Positions 13,006 to 26,050 are shown, counted from the stretch's first letter. The stretch: 64,000 nt of DNA from Alectoria sarmentosa (GCA_009733775.1 WOGZ01000134.1:1-64000); one strand, 5' to 3'. Notes: generated by a model from the letters alone, not told the origin. Translations and numbers: made by a program.

Positions 13006-14399
13006 AAAAACAATTTCATTTTTATAAACGCTTTATATATAATTATAATTTAAAATAATATTATAATTATTTAAATTATGAACACGATAAATATTATTAT
13101 TAATTTATCGCGAAATGTTATTAATGCAACGCGATTGATTATAAAAGTTATTAAATTAAATAATCTTATTATTATTATTATAAAAAAACGATCATAAATT
13201 AAAATAAAAAATATGCTCGAGAAAAAAAAAAGAGAATCTTTAATGCATTATTAATTAAATTATCAAAAATCAATTTTTTTTAAAGTTTAAAGATTAAATC
13301 GCATAAAAATCGTCGAAATCAAACACATAATAAATCTCTTTTTTTAATATTAATAATTCGAGTAATTTTAATATAATAAAAAAAATGAAAATTTTTTGAC
13401 GCAAAAGCGTCTTTTCGAACGTATTAACATAAATTTTATTAAATTTTTTATTATTGAAACAATTTCGAGAAATTAATGCTCGCAATAAAAACGTTAATGA
13501 GTATATTAAAATTTTAAAAAAAATCACAAAATAAATTTTCAAGGTTTTTGAATTTTTCAATAAAAAAAAGATTAATTCGTTAAATTTTAATGTGTATTTT
13601 ACGATAATGATTGATTTTAAAAAAATTAACATTATTTTTTAAATTTTAATGCATTTTTTAAAAAGGTAAAAAAAAAGTGAAAATCTTTTAAATTTTATAA
13701 ACGACGCGTTTTTAAATATATTAAATTTCGATATTAATAATGTTAATATAAACGAGATTAACGATAATAATAAAAGCGTTAATAATATTTCATTTATTCA
13801 AAATCAAAAATTAATAATATCACATTTAATTAAAAAACGCAATAAATGTTTAAAATATATTTAAAAACGAAATCAAAGATCTCATTAATAAAATAAATGA
13901 AAAAATATATAAAAATCTTGAAAATTATTAAATCAATTTACATAAACACATTATTCTTAAAGCTTAATTCTTAAATATCGTTTTTCTTTTTATTATTATT
14001 ATTATTATCTTCAAATTTTGACCCTCGATTAAATTTATTTATTTTTAAAAACAAATATTATAATCACGATTCAAATTTTATTATTTTCGTTTTTTTAAAT
14101 CAAATTTTTTTTTCGTTTTCGTTTTATAATAATTATTTAATATTAATAATTCATTTTTTTATTGTTCACATAACGATATCTTCGTTTATTCGTTTTGATA
14201 AAGATTATCGCAACAAAAAAAAGAATAACGTTAAAATTAATTTATCGTTTATACGACGTTAAATCTCGTAATTATAAAAATCTTAAAATAATAATAATAA
14301 TAATTTCAATTTCAAAAAGAAAAAGATTAAAAATCATTTTTTACAATTATTATAAATTAAAAGATTTAATCATGATTGATTTTTTTCGCAATTTCGCGA

Positions 14400-15070
14400 T
14401 ATACGATTATGATATCATAATTATTTAAAAATTTTGAATTAATACGTGAATGATTATCATATATTATTCGATCAAAATCTTTCATAATTTGTGTTATTTC
14501 GAAACGATAAAATTCGACGACGATAAATTCAAAGTATGTGTTTTTATATATAAATTTTTTTTTTTAATAATTATCGTTTAACTTAACGTTTTCTTTATTA
14601 AAAACGTATTAATCTTGAAATTTCAATTAAATACGTTTTAAATTAAAGATGAAATCTTTATTCGAATAATTAATATATATAATCTCTCTTTTACGAAACA
14701 TAAAAAAAATCGATATCAACATTTCGAAAACGAATCATCTCAAAAATCCTTCGAATTATTAAAAAAAGTTTTCGACGATAACGATCATTTTTATCGCTCG
14801 ATTTTCGACAAATTGATTGAAATGATCATTATCGACGATTTCAATATTTATTATTTCATTTGAAAAGAGATTCACGTTAACGTCAACTTTAAAACATATA
14901 AATTATTAAAAATCATAAACGAATTTCGATTTATTTAACATTTTCTCAAAAATATAAAAATTTATAAAACATCAAATTCAAAATTTCACATTTTGAATTT
15001 TTATTTTATAATAAAAGATTTTAATAATCGAATTATTAAATGTTAAATAAAAGACGATTTAAACGTTACG
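14400..15070 (+). pseudogene. LINE endonuclease remnant
   Basis: Contains MCFYI (the xCFYVNK block), later IIDDFNIYYFI, a degenerate GDFNxHHxLW motif near 14,837, then a KLLKIINEF helix, and LNYYSIKIEI near 15,080, a degenerate SDHLPI block. The order and spacing are those of the exonuclease-endonuclease-phosphatase-type nuclease of LINEs. Confidence 0.7.
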
Positions 15071-15449
15071 TTAAATTATTATTCGATTAAAATCGAAATA
15101 AACGTCGCGATTATGAAAATAAAGTCTTTAAAAAAAATTATATTAAAATAAACTAAAAAATGTTTAATAACGAATTCACGTTTCGAATATTTCAAATTTT
15201 TCGAAAAATCACATTCGAAAAATTTAATTATTATTTTTTAATAATTATCGAAGTTATTTACGCTTCTCTTTTTTTATTTATTTTTAAAAATAAAAAATAA
15301 AAATTTCGAAAATTTAAACATATCGAGAAATTCAAAATCGTTTTCGTTAAAATCAAAAAGTTAAAATAACATTTTCAAAACGTCAAAGCGAGATTGAGAT
15401 TTTATGATTTTTATATAATTAAATTTTATAAACAAAATCTATCGCATAA

Positions 15450-15800
15450 TAAATAAAAGAAACGATAATGAAAATTCGATTTGCGAAAAAATTATCGTAT
15501 AAAATTTATAAAGATAACAAGCGACATAAATAAAATTTATAAATTATTCAATTGAATGAAAAATCGATTAACATCGTTCTCGTTATTTATTTTTAATTTT
15601 AAACGCTTTAATGACATCATGATAACATTAAAAAAAAACAAAATAACGATTCTCGCGATGAGGTTTTTTTTCGAATCTTTTTTAATCGATTTTAATGATT
15701 TGAAAAGATTTATTTATTCGAAATCGATTTTAATTTTCGATATTATAATGAAAAAGATTTCGATAATGATTCGAAAATCGCTTCTTTAAAATTTCGCAAA
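15450..15800 (+). pseudogene. LINE linker preceding reverse transcriptase, remnant
   Basis: The frame at 15,556-15,789 includes MRFFFESFLIDFNDL and then KKISIMIRKSLL. These correspond to the region in Tad1-like elements where a phenylalanine-rich FFP..P..D..D segment is followed by an EE...I...P helix before RT. Weak alone, credible with its neighbours. Confidence 0.55.
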
Positions 15801-17339
15801 AGAAAACGAAATTTCGAATATCGTTTTTTAAAAAAACTTATCGATTTTATAAAAATCATTTATATAATTTTTTAATAAATGTTTAAAATAAAAGCATTAT
15901 TTTATAAATTTTAAAAGCTTTATCACGATAAATCTTTATAAATTCGAGAAGAAAAATTATTTTATTTTAAAACATTATCGTTTTATCGCATTTTTTAGCA
16001 CGTTAAATAAATTTTTCGAATTAATCGTAATTTTTTAATTATTTTATTTTGCGACGAAACACATTTTTATTTTCGAAAATTATTTTAAAAAAAAAAAAGA
16101 ATATAATAATAAAGCACGCGTTATATATATTAATCGAGAAAATTTATTTTATATAATAATAAAAGAAAATATATAATTTTTTATGTTTAAACGTCTTCGA
16201 GACATTTAATAATGTTAATTATTCTCGATTATTTTATAATTTTCGCAAACGTAAAATTAATAATATAATCGTTAATTAAATTATAAATTTCGTTTTCGAC
16301 CGTGAAATTAAAATTCATGTTTTAAATTTTTTATTTAAGACTTTTTCTCAGCGGACGGGTATTTTTTAAAATTTAAACGTTTTTTTTCATTATATTGTTA
16401 TTATAATAACGATATAATCGAAAAATTAATTTGATTTAAAATGAAATCTTTTAAAATAAGATATATGAATAATATTAAATAATTAATAATAAAAAATATA
16501 ATCGAAGAATGCGTTAATAAAATAAAGATAATATATTTTATTTATTATCGCTGAGCGAGAAATTATGTTTCGATTTTTAATTTAAATAAATTTCATTTCG
16601 TGCATTTCATTTTCATTCTCAATTTCAATTTCATTTTTTTAAATTTTAAAAATATCGTTTATAAGATTAAAAATAATTTGAAATATTTAAAAATATATTT
16701 AAATTAACGTTTACATTTTAATATTCACATTAATAAAATAAAGAATAAAATCAATAATAAGATTTAAATTTTAATCGCTTTAAATAAATTCATTTAAGAT
16801 TTAAATTTTAAAGATTTACGCATAATTTATATTTTAATAATGTTTTTTCTATTCACGTATTGCGTTTCGATTTAATTTTTATTATTCGATAATCATAATA
16901 TCAAAAAAAAAAAAAAAAATTTTGAGATTCATATAAAAAATTCAAAAATGATACATTAAAATTATTTCAAAAATCTTTAAAACAATTTTTGAAATTATTT
17001 TGAATATCGAATTATTTTTGATATCGATATAATATGTTTTGAAAAACGTTATAAACGATATTATACTTTATATCGTCATTAATTTTATTTTCAATCGTTT
17101 TTAAACGATGAAAATGAAAAATGAAATTTTAATAAAAAAATAAATAACGAAATATAATAAATTCAACGTCGTATATATTAAATTCAATTTTTTAAAACGA
17201 TTTTAAAAACGTTATAAAGCTATTTATAACGTTAAATTATTTAATTTGAAATTTTATATATTATATATTAATTTTTTTTGATAAAAACTCTCGAACATCG
17301 TTATTATTAACGATACGAAAATGATTATTAAAAATCACG

Positions 17340-17660
17340 ATCGAATCGTTTATCGAGACTTTTTCAATTATGTTATCATTTATATAAATAATAACGACAT
17401 CGACGAAAGAATAAATATATTCGCGATTCGAATAATGTTTTTTTAAAAGAATTTTAACGTTTTTATCACGATACGAATCGCTTATATCGATTTCGATATT
17501 TAATTTATTATTTATTTCGAAAAGCTTTACGAATTGTTTTTCGCTTTAAAAATTCTAAAATTTTTTATAAAATTTGAAAATACGCGATCGATTATTATTT
17601 ATATGAATAATTAATTAATTATTCGCAATGTCGATCGAATTAATATATATTAACGAAAAT
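17340..17660 (+). pseudogene. LINE RNase H remnant
   Basis: Plus-strand reading shows IIYINNNDID (degenerate YTDGS.I), later YFEKLYELFFALKIL (the AEL.G...AL.. helix) and IIIYMNN, a degenerate IFTDNQAA motif. The three blocks are correctly spaced for RNase H. Confidence 0.65.
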
Positions 17661-18829
17661 CATTCATCTTTTTAAAATTTTAAAACGTCAAATCGAAATT
17701 TATTAAATTTTAATTTATTATAAGATATTAAAAAACGAAAAAATCGATTTAATAATTAAAAGAATTATTAAATAATAAGAAAACGGCGATAAAGATTTTA
17801 AAGCTTTTATTTTTCTCGATTTGTTATTATTTATCATATTATAATAAACGATATATCGATTTCGAATAATAAATTAATGAAATCAAATATGAAACGATTT
17901 TATAGGTTTTAAACAAGTTGAAAAGTTGATAAGAAAATTATAATTTATTTCGAATCGTCGAACGTTTGATAAATATGAGATTTTAAATAAAATCAAAAGC
18001 GTAATATTTATATAAATGAAAATGAGACACGCAAATTTGAATGATTTTTTAATTATTATTGATATTATATTTTAAAATGAATCGCAATATTTTTGCGAGC
18101 ACGAAATCGAAATAAAAAATTACGTGTTATTATATTACGAATTGCATTAAAAATTATAAAAAATTATACTCTAAATTGAAAATAAGAAGATTAACATTAA
18201 TATATTTTTAAAAAACCTTATTCGAATCGTTATTATTATCAATTTTATTATGCGAATAAAAAAATTATTATAATTTTTTCGATATTATTGAAATAAAGAA
18301 ACGATGCAAAATAATAATAATGAAAAATAAACGCTTCGAAAAGCATTTTAAGAAAATTATAATTAAAATGCTTTGATATTAATTTAAATAATAAATTTTT
18401 TGAAATTATAAAAACACGTTAAAAAGATTATTTTCAATATTCATTAAAAATTAAAATTATTATCGAATATAAACATTATAATCGTTATTTTTATTATCGT
18501 TATCGAGAGACGAACGAATAAAGAAATTAAAATATGATAGAGAAATAAAAAGTTTTGAAAAATTTTGATTTTTGTTTTTAATAAGCGTTTAAGGTCGGAT
18601 TGATAAAAAGAAATGTAACTTTTTTAAACATCTTCGAGGGCATCGCGTATAACGAATATTTCGTAAACGATTTTTTATGTATGTTGCGTGTTTAAAATAA
18701 CAATTATAAAGTTTGATAAGAATCCGATTCGAAAAGAAAAAAATATCGAAACAAAGCGGCTCTTTCGAAAGTTACGAAGTTAAAAACCTTTCTTTCAAAT
18801 CGTTGACGAAGTTGATAAATGTCCAACAC

Positions 18830-21799
18830 TCGAAGATAGTTTTAGGCCCGAGAAAAGGCCTCGAAATGACACCCGGGGCTGGGACTCACCTAATAAGACA
18901 TGGCTTCTGGCTCAGGACCCCGGGTTGGCCTTAACTTCGCAGGCCTTCCTCATGAATAACTACTACTACTACCTCCGTAGAGCTGAGTCATATTAATGCT
19001 ATTCCGTCTCATGGCAATTGTGCCTTCCTTCCACATTCAAACTCCTGATAGTTTCATTGATCAAATGAGTCGAACGCAGCCTACATGGTCTGTGCCTATA
19101 TTGGCACATTCTTTTACCCGCCTATGCAGAGCCAGGGTGGGACTACTGCATCACGCATGCGTGAGCAACCTCAGGCTGAAAAAGCCTGACGAGACGCAGC
19201 ACGGCTACTTTTGCTCGATATCTACCACATGGAACAGCCGTATGAGTGCTTCTTTGAGAGCTTGCTCTAAGGACGTACCTCTAGCATTGTTACATCTGCA
19301 CTGTGTCGTTACATTGACGGGCGATCGATTCTTCGTTCGCTCAAACAGCCATAGCCCTACCCGCACACCTCTCGCTCTTCTCAACCTGGTCAACAACCTA
19401 CCTGATCAATGGGGCAGATATGGGTGCCGAAGCCTTTGCGTGTTAGCAAACGGTAATATAGTCTGATCGCCTCTCATGGCGGGTATCGGTGAAGTCCTCG
19501 TGGCCCCCTGCCTATCCTATCCCTCTGTAACCGTGATAGCGGACAAGCACGCGCAATATCAATTACCCCAAGCTGAGTGACTGCGGATGGAGCTGCCAAT
19601 ACCTATCCCATAGTTCCAGCCCCTCAGCTTGGTCGGACAAAACAAAGAGAGGCTTGTAAGCGGTATCTAATTTCTTACCGCTCCAGAGCGCCAGAGAAGC
19701 AAGGAATGGTCAGCAAGTGTGCTAGGAGCGAGGAAAGAACGAATGTATCACAGCTCTGCTAGGGTGTCATCTCTGGGTACTAAGCTCAGCTACTATATCC
19801 CAAATTGTTCAGCTCTCAGCCAACTTCAACAGTTCTGATAATTTCCGAGCTTGAAGAAAGCCTTCAGAGCTCTGACTGTTTTTTGAACTTATCCTACACA
19901 CTCCTGCCTTGCCTTCCATGGTGAATGCTGGCCCTGTTGCAGTCCAAATGACGGCCTGCTCCTCAAATGGACAACTCACACCCTGCCGGCCGTACACTTC
20001 AACTGTAACTTGACCAGCGGGCAGGTCCACGAATACTGCGTTGTCTGGCGCGTCTTGGGAGTTGCAGCAGACGAGTTGTTTCAAGCCCTTGCATGGTTGA
20101 GAGGTTTGCCAAGTGACATCGACACCTCGCACTGGAATTAAGGCGATGGGAGCGAGCGCCACAAGGATATGCAATTGGTCATGGTGCTTTAAATTGCTTT
20201 GAGCTGCTTTGAAACATACAAGTATGGAATAGATGTAGCGGTGAAAACTTCTGATTACCATGCGCTCAGACTCGGGGCTGGCAGAAATAAGGCCACCAAA
20301 GCCTCGATGAAGATCGAAGGTGGCGGAGCTGTACTTGACAAGCCCAATGCCACCGAGTTTGACAAGAACAAATCCTTCGGCATAGTGAGCAGAGGGCTTC
20401 TTCGCCAGGAACGTCGCTGACCTTCGAGTCTAGCGCACGGGTTCTGCGGCATGGGAATGAAGAGTCCTATTCCTGAAGAGGAGGACGTCGTTCCGGTCAA
20501 TCTTCGTAAGTCATCCAAGGGAGTCACTTGTAACAGGACTCTAGCACGCCAAAGCCAGTCTTAGAGGTGCACTGGATATCGCTTCTCCGCAGCAGGCTGT
20601 TGATGAAGATGTGTATCTGTCTTGTACTCCACTTCCTCGCATTACTAAAGCCTTCCGTCAGTAGAAATCTCTTCAACTCCTAACACGCTTGTAACTTCGA
20701 ATGTACGGCATTCGGAGCCTCAAGCGTCACTCGTCCAGTGATTACATCCTCACTTCTTTTGGGCATATGCTCTCTTCCCCCCGTGCTCTCCTTGTCGACC
20801 CAGCGCTCCTCAGATAGCTCGCTATTGTCAGTTATGCCATCACACAGTGCAAGGTCATCCACGAAATGCTGACCAATGGCAAGCTGAGCAAGCCGTTGAT
20901 TTTATTTGCTGCTGGTTGGAAGGATTCTTTGGACATTTCTGTCGAAGGTGGCAGGTAAGCCTACGTAGCCTTCGCAAAGGAGACGTGCACTTTGGCCCTT
21001 GAGACACGTCGGATTTCTCTCATCTGTCCAGAGATTAGAGGGTACCTTATGTTGTTATAGTAGCTCGGTATCAAGTGAAACTCCCACGTGTCTTCTGAGG
21101 CACGTGACGCAGCCCTTGCTGCGGCTTTTGATTTTAACCATGTGAAACAAATTCTCCCTCTTGTTTCTGGGTCACAGGTGAGCAAGAGTCATTTGTACTG
21201 TATTACATCTATTCGGTCTTCGCTCGTTTTGATTGCCCGCGTCAATGACAACATGTGGGGTGGAAAGGTAATACGCAGAACCAGCTTGCCTTGTCGACCG
21301 GCTGTGTTGGACGAAAAGAACAATAAATGTAGCGCTTAGCTCGGTCTGAAGAGAGCTCAAATTCAAAGCAAAAGACAGAACACGAACCAATACTAATTCT
21401 TCAGATATTGCTAATCACGAAGTCTGCAGTTTGCGAGCCTTGCGGTCTAAGCCTTGTTCAATGAACCTCGTTGGCGGTCCCGCTAATGCTGCACATCAAT
21501 CACATCACAATCTGCTACTGGCTATTCGTAGCGAGTTCAACGCATCAAACACTCAAGCTGGAAGTGGTCTGCACACTTGTAGTTGTACTTGTACTTGTAC
21601 GCCTCGAAAGGACACATCGTCAGTTGGCAGTGATCAATGAGCCAGGAACCCAAAAGGCAATCGATCTATTTCGTTAATTTGTCTAGACTATACCATTTCA
21701 CTTCCATTTGATCACTTCGATATACCTACCACTACGCTTTTATTGACAACTAGCTCGCACGGCCACCTTCGTGGGATATTGGATGCCTCACCAGGCTTC
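18830..21799. other. Boundary zone and gene-poor DNA right of the AT island
   Basis: Composition switches from AT-rich to balanced near 18,830. In this 3-kb stretch I find no recognisable domain. Several frames of 60-156 codons are open on both strands but lack family motifs. One low-confidence secreted-protein candidate (19,809-20,261) is listed separately. It may contain decayed genes. Confidence 0.6.
19809..20261 (-). CDS. Possible small cysteine-containing secreted protein (unrecognised)
   Basis: A minus-strand frame of 150 codons. An internal hydrophobic stretch (HILVALAPIALIPV) resembles a signal peptide core and is followed by a region with five cysteines (QPCKG, LVCCN, SCPFE, VCRI). 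No methionine sits just before the hydrophobic stretch in this frame, so the real start may lie in another exon or the gene may be broken. The final 30 residues look non-coding. It lies about 1 kb from the AT-rich island, where fungal small secreted proteins often occur. Function unknown; it may be chance. Confidence 0.25.
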   Translation of the reverse strand: MVIRSFHRYIYSILVCFKAAQSNLKHHDQLHILVALAPIALIPVRGVDVTWQTSQPCKGLKQLVCCNSQDAPDNAVFVDLPAGQVTVEVYGRQGVSCPFEEQAVIWTATGPAFTMEGKAGVCRISSKNSQSSEGFLQARKLSELLKLAES

Positions 21800-22656
21800 C
21801 TACTTCTCGTAGATCCAGTCGTGCTGAGCCTGCTTGTATGAAAGGACTTCGTCCTTACCGAACCACAAGGCAATCTCTTTCTTCGCGCTCTCGACAGCGT
21901 CGGAGCCGTGGCAGACGTTGCGGCCGACATCCTGTTTGTCAATCAGCCAATTCCCGTTCCTGTTTCTCACTGTACTCCAAGGGTTGAGGACTCACGATGG
22001 CGAAGTCTCCACGGATAGTACCTGGGGCGGAGGCCAGAGGGTTCGTAGCCCCGAGCAGAGCTGTCCTGATCAGCTTCTGGTTATGGATCTTGTTGGAGAG
22101 ATATTGGACGTACTTCGGCCAGTCTTGACGGCATCACGGCCTTCCCAGACCATGGCGCAGATGGGGCCGCTCAACATGTCTATGAAAAAAGTCAGACAAC
22201 TTCCGGTCTATTTGCATACTATAGGTCGTAATGCTGAGGTAGCTGCTTACAGGTGACGAGGCCCTTGTAGAAGGGCTTGTCTGAGAGGTCCTCGTAGTGC
22301 TTCTCGAGGTGTTCTTTTGAAGGAGAGACGAGCTTCATGGCTGCGAGCTTGTAGCTACATCTTGAATCAGCTCAATTGGCTTGTCTCAGGGGTATGGTAT
22401 GACTTGCCCTCGCTTCTCGAATCGTGAAATAATGTCGCCAATGAGTCCACGCTGGTAGGAGCAAGCTCAGTATCCGGTCAAGCCGAGCCATTGGGCCTCA
22501 AGACAGCAGAACTGAGGAAGCCGTGAGTCAACTGCATACCTGGACGCCATCTGGCTTGATAGCAATGAATCTGTAGTCAATTGTGAGCTGTACCGCCACC
22601 TAGCCCCTCCTTGTGGTCTGTCTGCCCTGTTGTACTTACGTCTGCTCGTTTGACAT
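21800..22656 (-). CDS. ndk1: Nucleoside diphosphate kinase
   Basis: Transfers the gamma phosphate between nucleoside tri- and diphosphates through a phosphohistidine; cytosolic, hexameric in eukaryotes. Hand splicing gives seven exons: 22,656-22,640, 22,570-22,540, 22,451-22,408, 22,354-22,251, 22,179-22,114, 22,060-21,996 and 21,931-21,800. The product is 152 residues, the family's normal length. Motifs in order are FIAIKPDGVQRG, YKGLVTYMLSGP, LGATNPLASAPGTIRGD and the catalytic NVCHGSD. All phases agree. The first exon is only 17 nt. The third intron starts GC (GCAAGT) rather than GT. The reading YMLSGP and GRTLLGAT fixes two otherwise ambiguous acceptors. Confidence 0.95.
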
Positions 22657-23009
22657 GATTGCAATTTTTTTCTGTTCTTCTTTGTATATATGCGATTGGC
22701 GAAGTAGGCCTTGCGTTTTGGCGTTGAGGTGCTTGTAGATGGGAGGATCTTTGGTGGAAGTTGAAATGCTTTCGTTCTCCATTTGGATTTATTGGTTTTC
22801 TTGGCGGGCTCGATTGGGTTGAGGGGCTCAGGGGTGGGTTGAGTGGGGGTCGGCCCGACGAACTTCCGTTATTAGGGGTTAAAGTACGGTCAGCCATTCG
22901 GCACATACCGCTACTGTCCAGATGTTCAGCTGTTTGGTCCATCCCTGGTCTACATCCCATTTTTTTGGTCATTCCTTTGGCGTTGGGCCTTACATTGTGG
23001 GGGGAACGT
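22657..23009. promoter_or_regulatory. Divergent intergenic region between ndk1 and glucosidase II
   Basis: About 350 bp between two divergently transcribed genes, so it must hold both promoters. It includes a G/T-rich stretch at about 22,760-22,860. No specific factor site could be assigned. Confidence 0.4.
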
Positions 23010-26000
23010 ATGGTCACTATGTTTTCAACTCAAAAATGGGGCCAATCGCTTCCCCTTCTTCTTCTGATTTTTTGTCTTTTCAGGTCAGCATGTATGTATC
23101 TACCCTCCAGACGATCAGACCCCGTTTTGCTGATAGTGTGCACTTCCAGTCACCGTGAAGCACGAGGGATTTAAGACTTGCGAACAGTCCGGCTTCTGCA
23201 AGCGGAACAGAGCCTACGCAGACAATGTGGGAGTGCTGGGCAACTCGTGGACGTCTCCTTACTCACTCTCTACGAAAACCTTGAAGATAGACAACGGACA
23301 TATCACAGCGACATTGGTGAAGTTTCGGGGGGAAGGCGCCCCGGCTGTAGAGCTGCCTGTTCAAATTACATTCCTTCAATCTGGGGCAGCCAGGGTTACT
23401 GTTGATGAAAAGAAGCGACGACAAGGAGAAATTGAGCTTCGACATGGAAGCCGAGCTCGGAAAGAACGATATAATGAAGCGTCGAAATGGGCTATCGTTG
23501 GCGGAGAGACGCCGGACAGGTCCGCCAAAACGGAAACTTTTTCGAAAGAGACAGCCGTGAATTATGGTCCCGACAATCGGTATAGGGCAGTCATAAGCCA
23601 CTCTCCGTTCTCCATTGACTTCTTCCGGGACGACAGTTTACACGTGAAGCTCAATGGAAAGGGTTTGATGAACATGGAGCAGTGGAGGCCTAAGGTTGAG
23701 AAGCCGGAGAACATGGAAGATGAAGCGCCAAAAGAAGGGAGACAGCCAGTCGAGGAGGGCGAAGATGAAAGTACTTGGTGGGAGGAGACATTTGGTGGAA
23801 ACATCGACTCAAAACCCAAGGGTCCTGAAAGCATCGGACTGGACATTACGTTCCCTGGTTATCAGCACGTCTATGGCATACCAGGGCATGCGAGCTCTCT
23901 GTCGTTGAAGCAAACTCGGTATGGACAGCATGGACGTTAAAACCATGGATTAACTGACATTTCGCAGGGGTGGGCCCGACGCTTACGAACAACCATACCG
24001 ATTATACAATAGCGACGTATTCGAATACGAGATGGACAGCCCTATGACATTGTATGGGGCTATCCCTTTCATGCAGGCCCATCGGAAGGACTCCACAGTG
24101 GGCGTTTTCTGGCTCAACGCTGCCGAGACCTGGATTGACATCGTCAAGCGAAAGGCATCAAGTAATCCGCTGAGTCTTGGTATTGGAGGCAAGATCGATA
24201 CCGAAACTCACTGGTTCTCTGAGAGTGGCCTCCTAGATGTCTTCGTGTTCCTTGGCCCTACGCCCAAAGATGTTATTTCTCAGTACAGTGAGCTTACAGG
24301 ATACACACAGCTTCCGCAGCAGTTTGCAATTGCGTACCACCAATGCAGATGGAACTATGTCACAGATGAAGATGTCAGGGACGTGGACAAGAAGATGGAC
24401 AGGGCCAGAATACCTTACGATGTGATCTGGCTCGACATCGAGTACACAGACGGCAAGAAATACTTCACTTGGGATGCTCATACGTTCCCAGATCCTCTAG
24501 GGATGGAAAAGCAATTAGACTCCCATGATAGGAAATTGGTCGTCATTATTGACCCACACATTAAGAACGAAGGCAATTACCCAGTGGTAGATGAGCTCAA
24601 GTCTAAATCCTTCGGTGTCAAGAACAAGGACAACAATCTTTACGAAGGCTGGTGTTGGCCAGGATCCTCACACTGGATCGACTGCTTCAACCCCGCCGCT
24701 CTCGAATGGTGGAAGTCTCTCTTCGCCTACTCATCTTTCACTGGTACGGCTGCAAATACCTTTGTCTGGAACGACATGAATGAACCCTCTGTCTTTAACG
24801 GACCAGAAACCACCATGCCAAAAGACAACATTCACCACGGCAACTGGGAACACCGTGACGTACATAACATCAACGGCATGACCTTCGTCAACGCCACCTA
24901 CCACGCTCTCCTAGCTCGTGACCCCCCTGCCTCCCGCCGCCGCCCCTTTGTCCTCACCCGCTCCTACTACTCAGGCTCCCAACGCCTAGGCGCCATGTGG
25001 ACCGGCGACAACCAAGCCGAATGGTCCCACCTTGCTGCCTCAATCCCCATGGTCCTGACCCTGAACATTGCCGGCTTCCCATTTGCTGGGGCGGATGTTG
25101 GCGGATTCTTCGGCAACCCGAGTAGAGAGCTTCTCACCCGTTGGTACCAGGCCGGCGCCTTCTATCCATTCTTCCGTGGGCACGCCCACATCGACACTCG
25201 CCGGCGTGAACCATATCTCGCCGGCGAGCCCTACACATCCATCATAACACAAGCGCTACGTCTCCGTTACCAGCTGCTCCCAGCTTGGTATACAGCCTTC
25301 CACGCCGCCTCTGTCTCCGGTGTTCCCATACTCCAACCACATTATTACGCACACCCCGGTGACGAAGCAGCGTTCGCCATCGAAGACCAATTCTACCTCG
25401 GATCGACAGGCCTTCTTGCGAAACCGGTCGTCACAGAAGGCGCTGAGAGCGTCTCCATGTACCTGCCTCGTGGCGAGACATACTACGATTATTTCACCTA
25501 CACTACCCATATTGGCAGCGGCAGCACTATCACGATACCAGCCCCACTGGACAAGATCCCTCTCCTGATGAAAGCCGGCCATATCATCCCACGTAAGGAC
25601 CGTCCACGTCGCAGCAGTGGCTTGATGCGCTGGGATCCCTTTACTTTGGTCATCACGCTTGGCAGCTATCGTGAAGCAGCAGGCGACCTCTACGTCGACG
25701 ACGGCGAATCTTATGACTACGAAGACGGTGCCTACATCCACCGCCATTTTAGCTTCTCCTCTAGCACTCTTAAATCTAGCGACCTATCTGCCGATACTGA
25801 CGTATCGAAGCCAAGCAAGAAGAGGAAGGCTTACCTTACAGCGATGACAGCTGTGCGTGTTGGGAAGATTGTTATTGTTGGTGCGCCGAAGGAATGGAAG
25901 GGGAGGAGCGAGGTGAAGGTTGAAGAAGGGGCGAAGCCGACGAGGACGGTGGGGATGAAGTGGTTTGAGGGTGAGAGAGGAGCGGCGAATTGGGCTATTG

Positions 26001-26050
26001 TTAGGGATCCGGGAACGGAGATTGGGAATGGATGGACGATTGAATTTTAA
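23010..26050 (+). CDS. ER glucosidase II, catalytic alpha subunit (GH31)
   Basis: Trims the two inner glucoses of N-glycans in the ER lumen and so governs the calnexin cycle. Three exons (23,010-23,091, 23,150-23,918, 23,968-26,050) give 977 residues. Exon 1 codes a signal peptide with the core LPLLLLIFCLF; the splice gives FTVKHEGFKTCEQSGFC, the family's cysteine-bearing N-terminus. GH31 landmarks include YHQCRWNY, IWLDIEYTDGKKYFTW, the nucleophile motif WNDMNEPSVF, WTGDNQAEW with the acid/base region, and HAHIDTRRREPYL. No KDEL-type signal, as expected for this subunit, which is held by its beta partner. Start chosen at the first in-frame ATG of the signal exon; another ATG lies 9 nt downstream. 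Complete. Confidence 0.95.

Larger units (their letters stand above)
14200..18500 (+). mobile_element. Non-LTR retrotransposon (LINE, Tad1-like) remnant, RIP-degraded
   Basis: Plus-strand frames carry LINE landmarks in order: endonuclease (about 14.4-15.1 kb), endonuclease/RT linker (about 15.45-15.8 kb), a likely RT stretch (about 15.8-17 kb, not confirmed by a YxDD motif) and RNase H (about 17.34-17.66 kb). The RNase H after RT favours a Tad1/I-type LINE common in ascomycetes. Stops occur every few dozen codons. The 5' end may extend to about 13.3 kb; no poly-A tail or target duplication was found. Borders are approximate. Confidence 0.7.

Noticed and set aside
22761..23174. 137-codon plus-strand frame as a gene of its own
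   Set aside because: Only its middle part, from the ATG at 23,010, is real: it is the signal-peptide exon of glucosidase II.
25256..25747. 163-codon minus-strand frame
   Set aside because: Antisense shadow of the GH31 catalytic exon.
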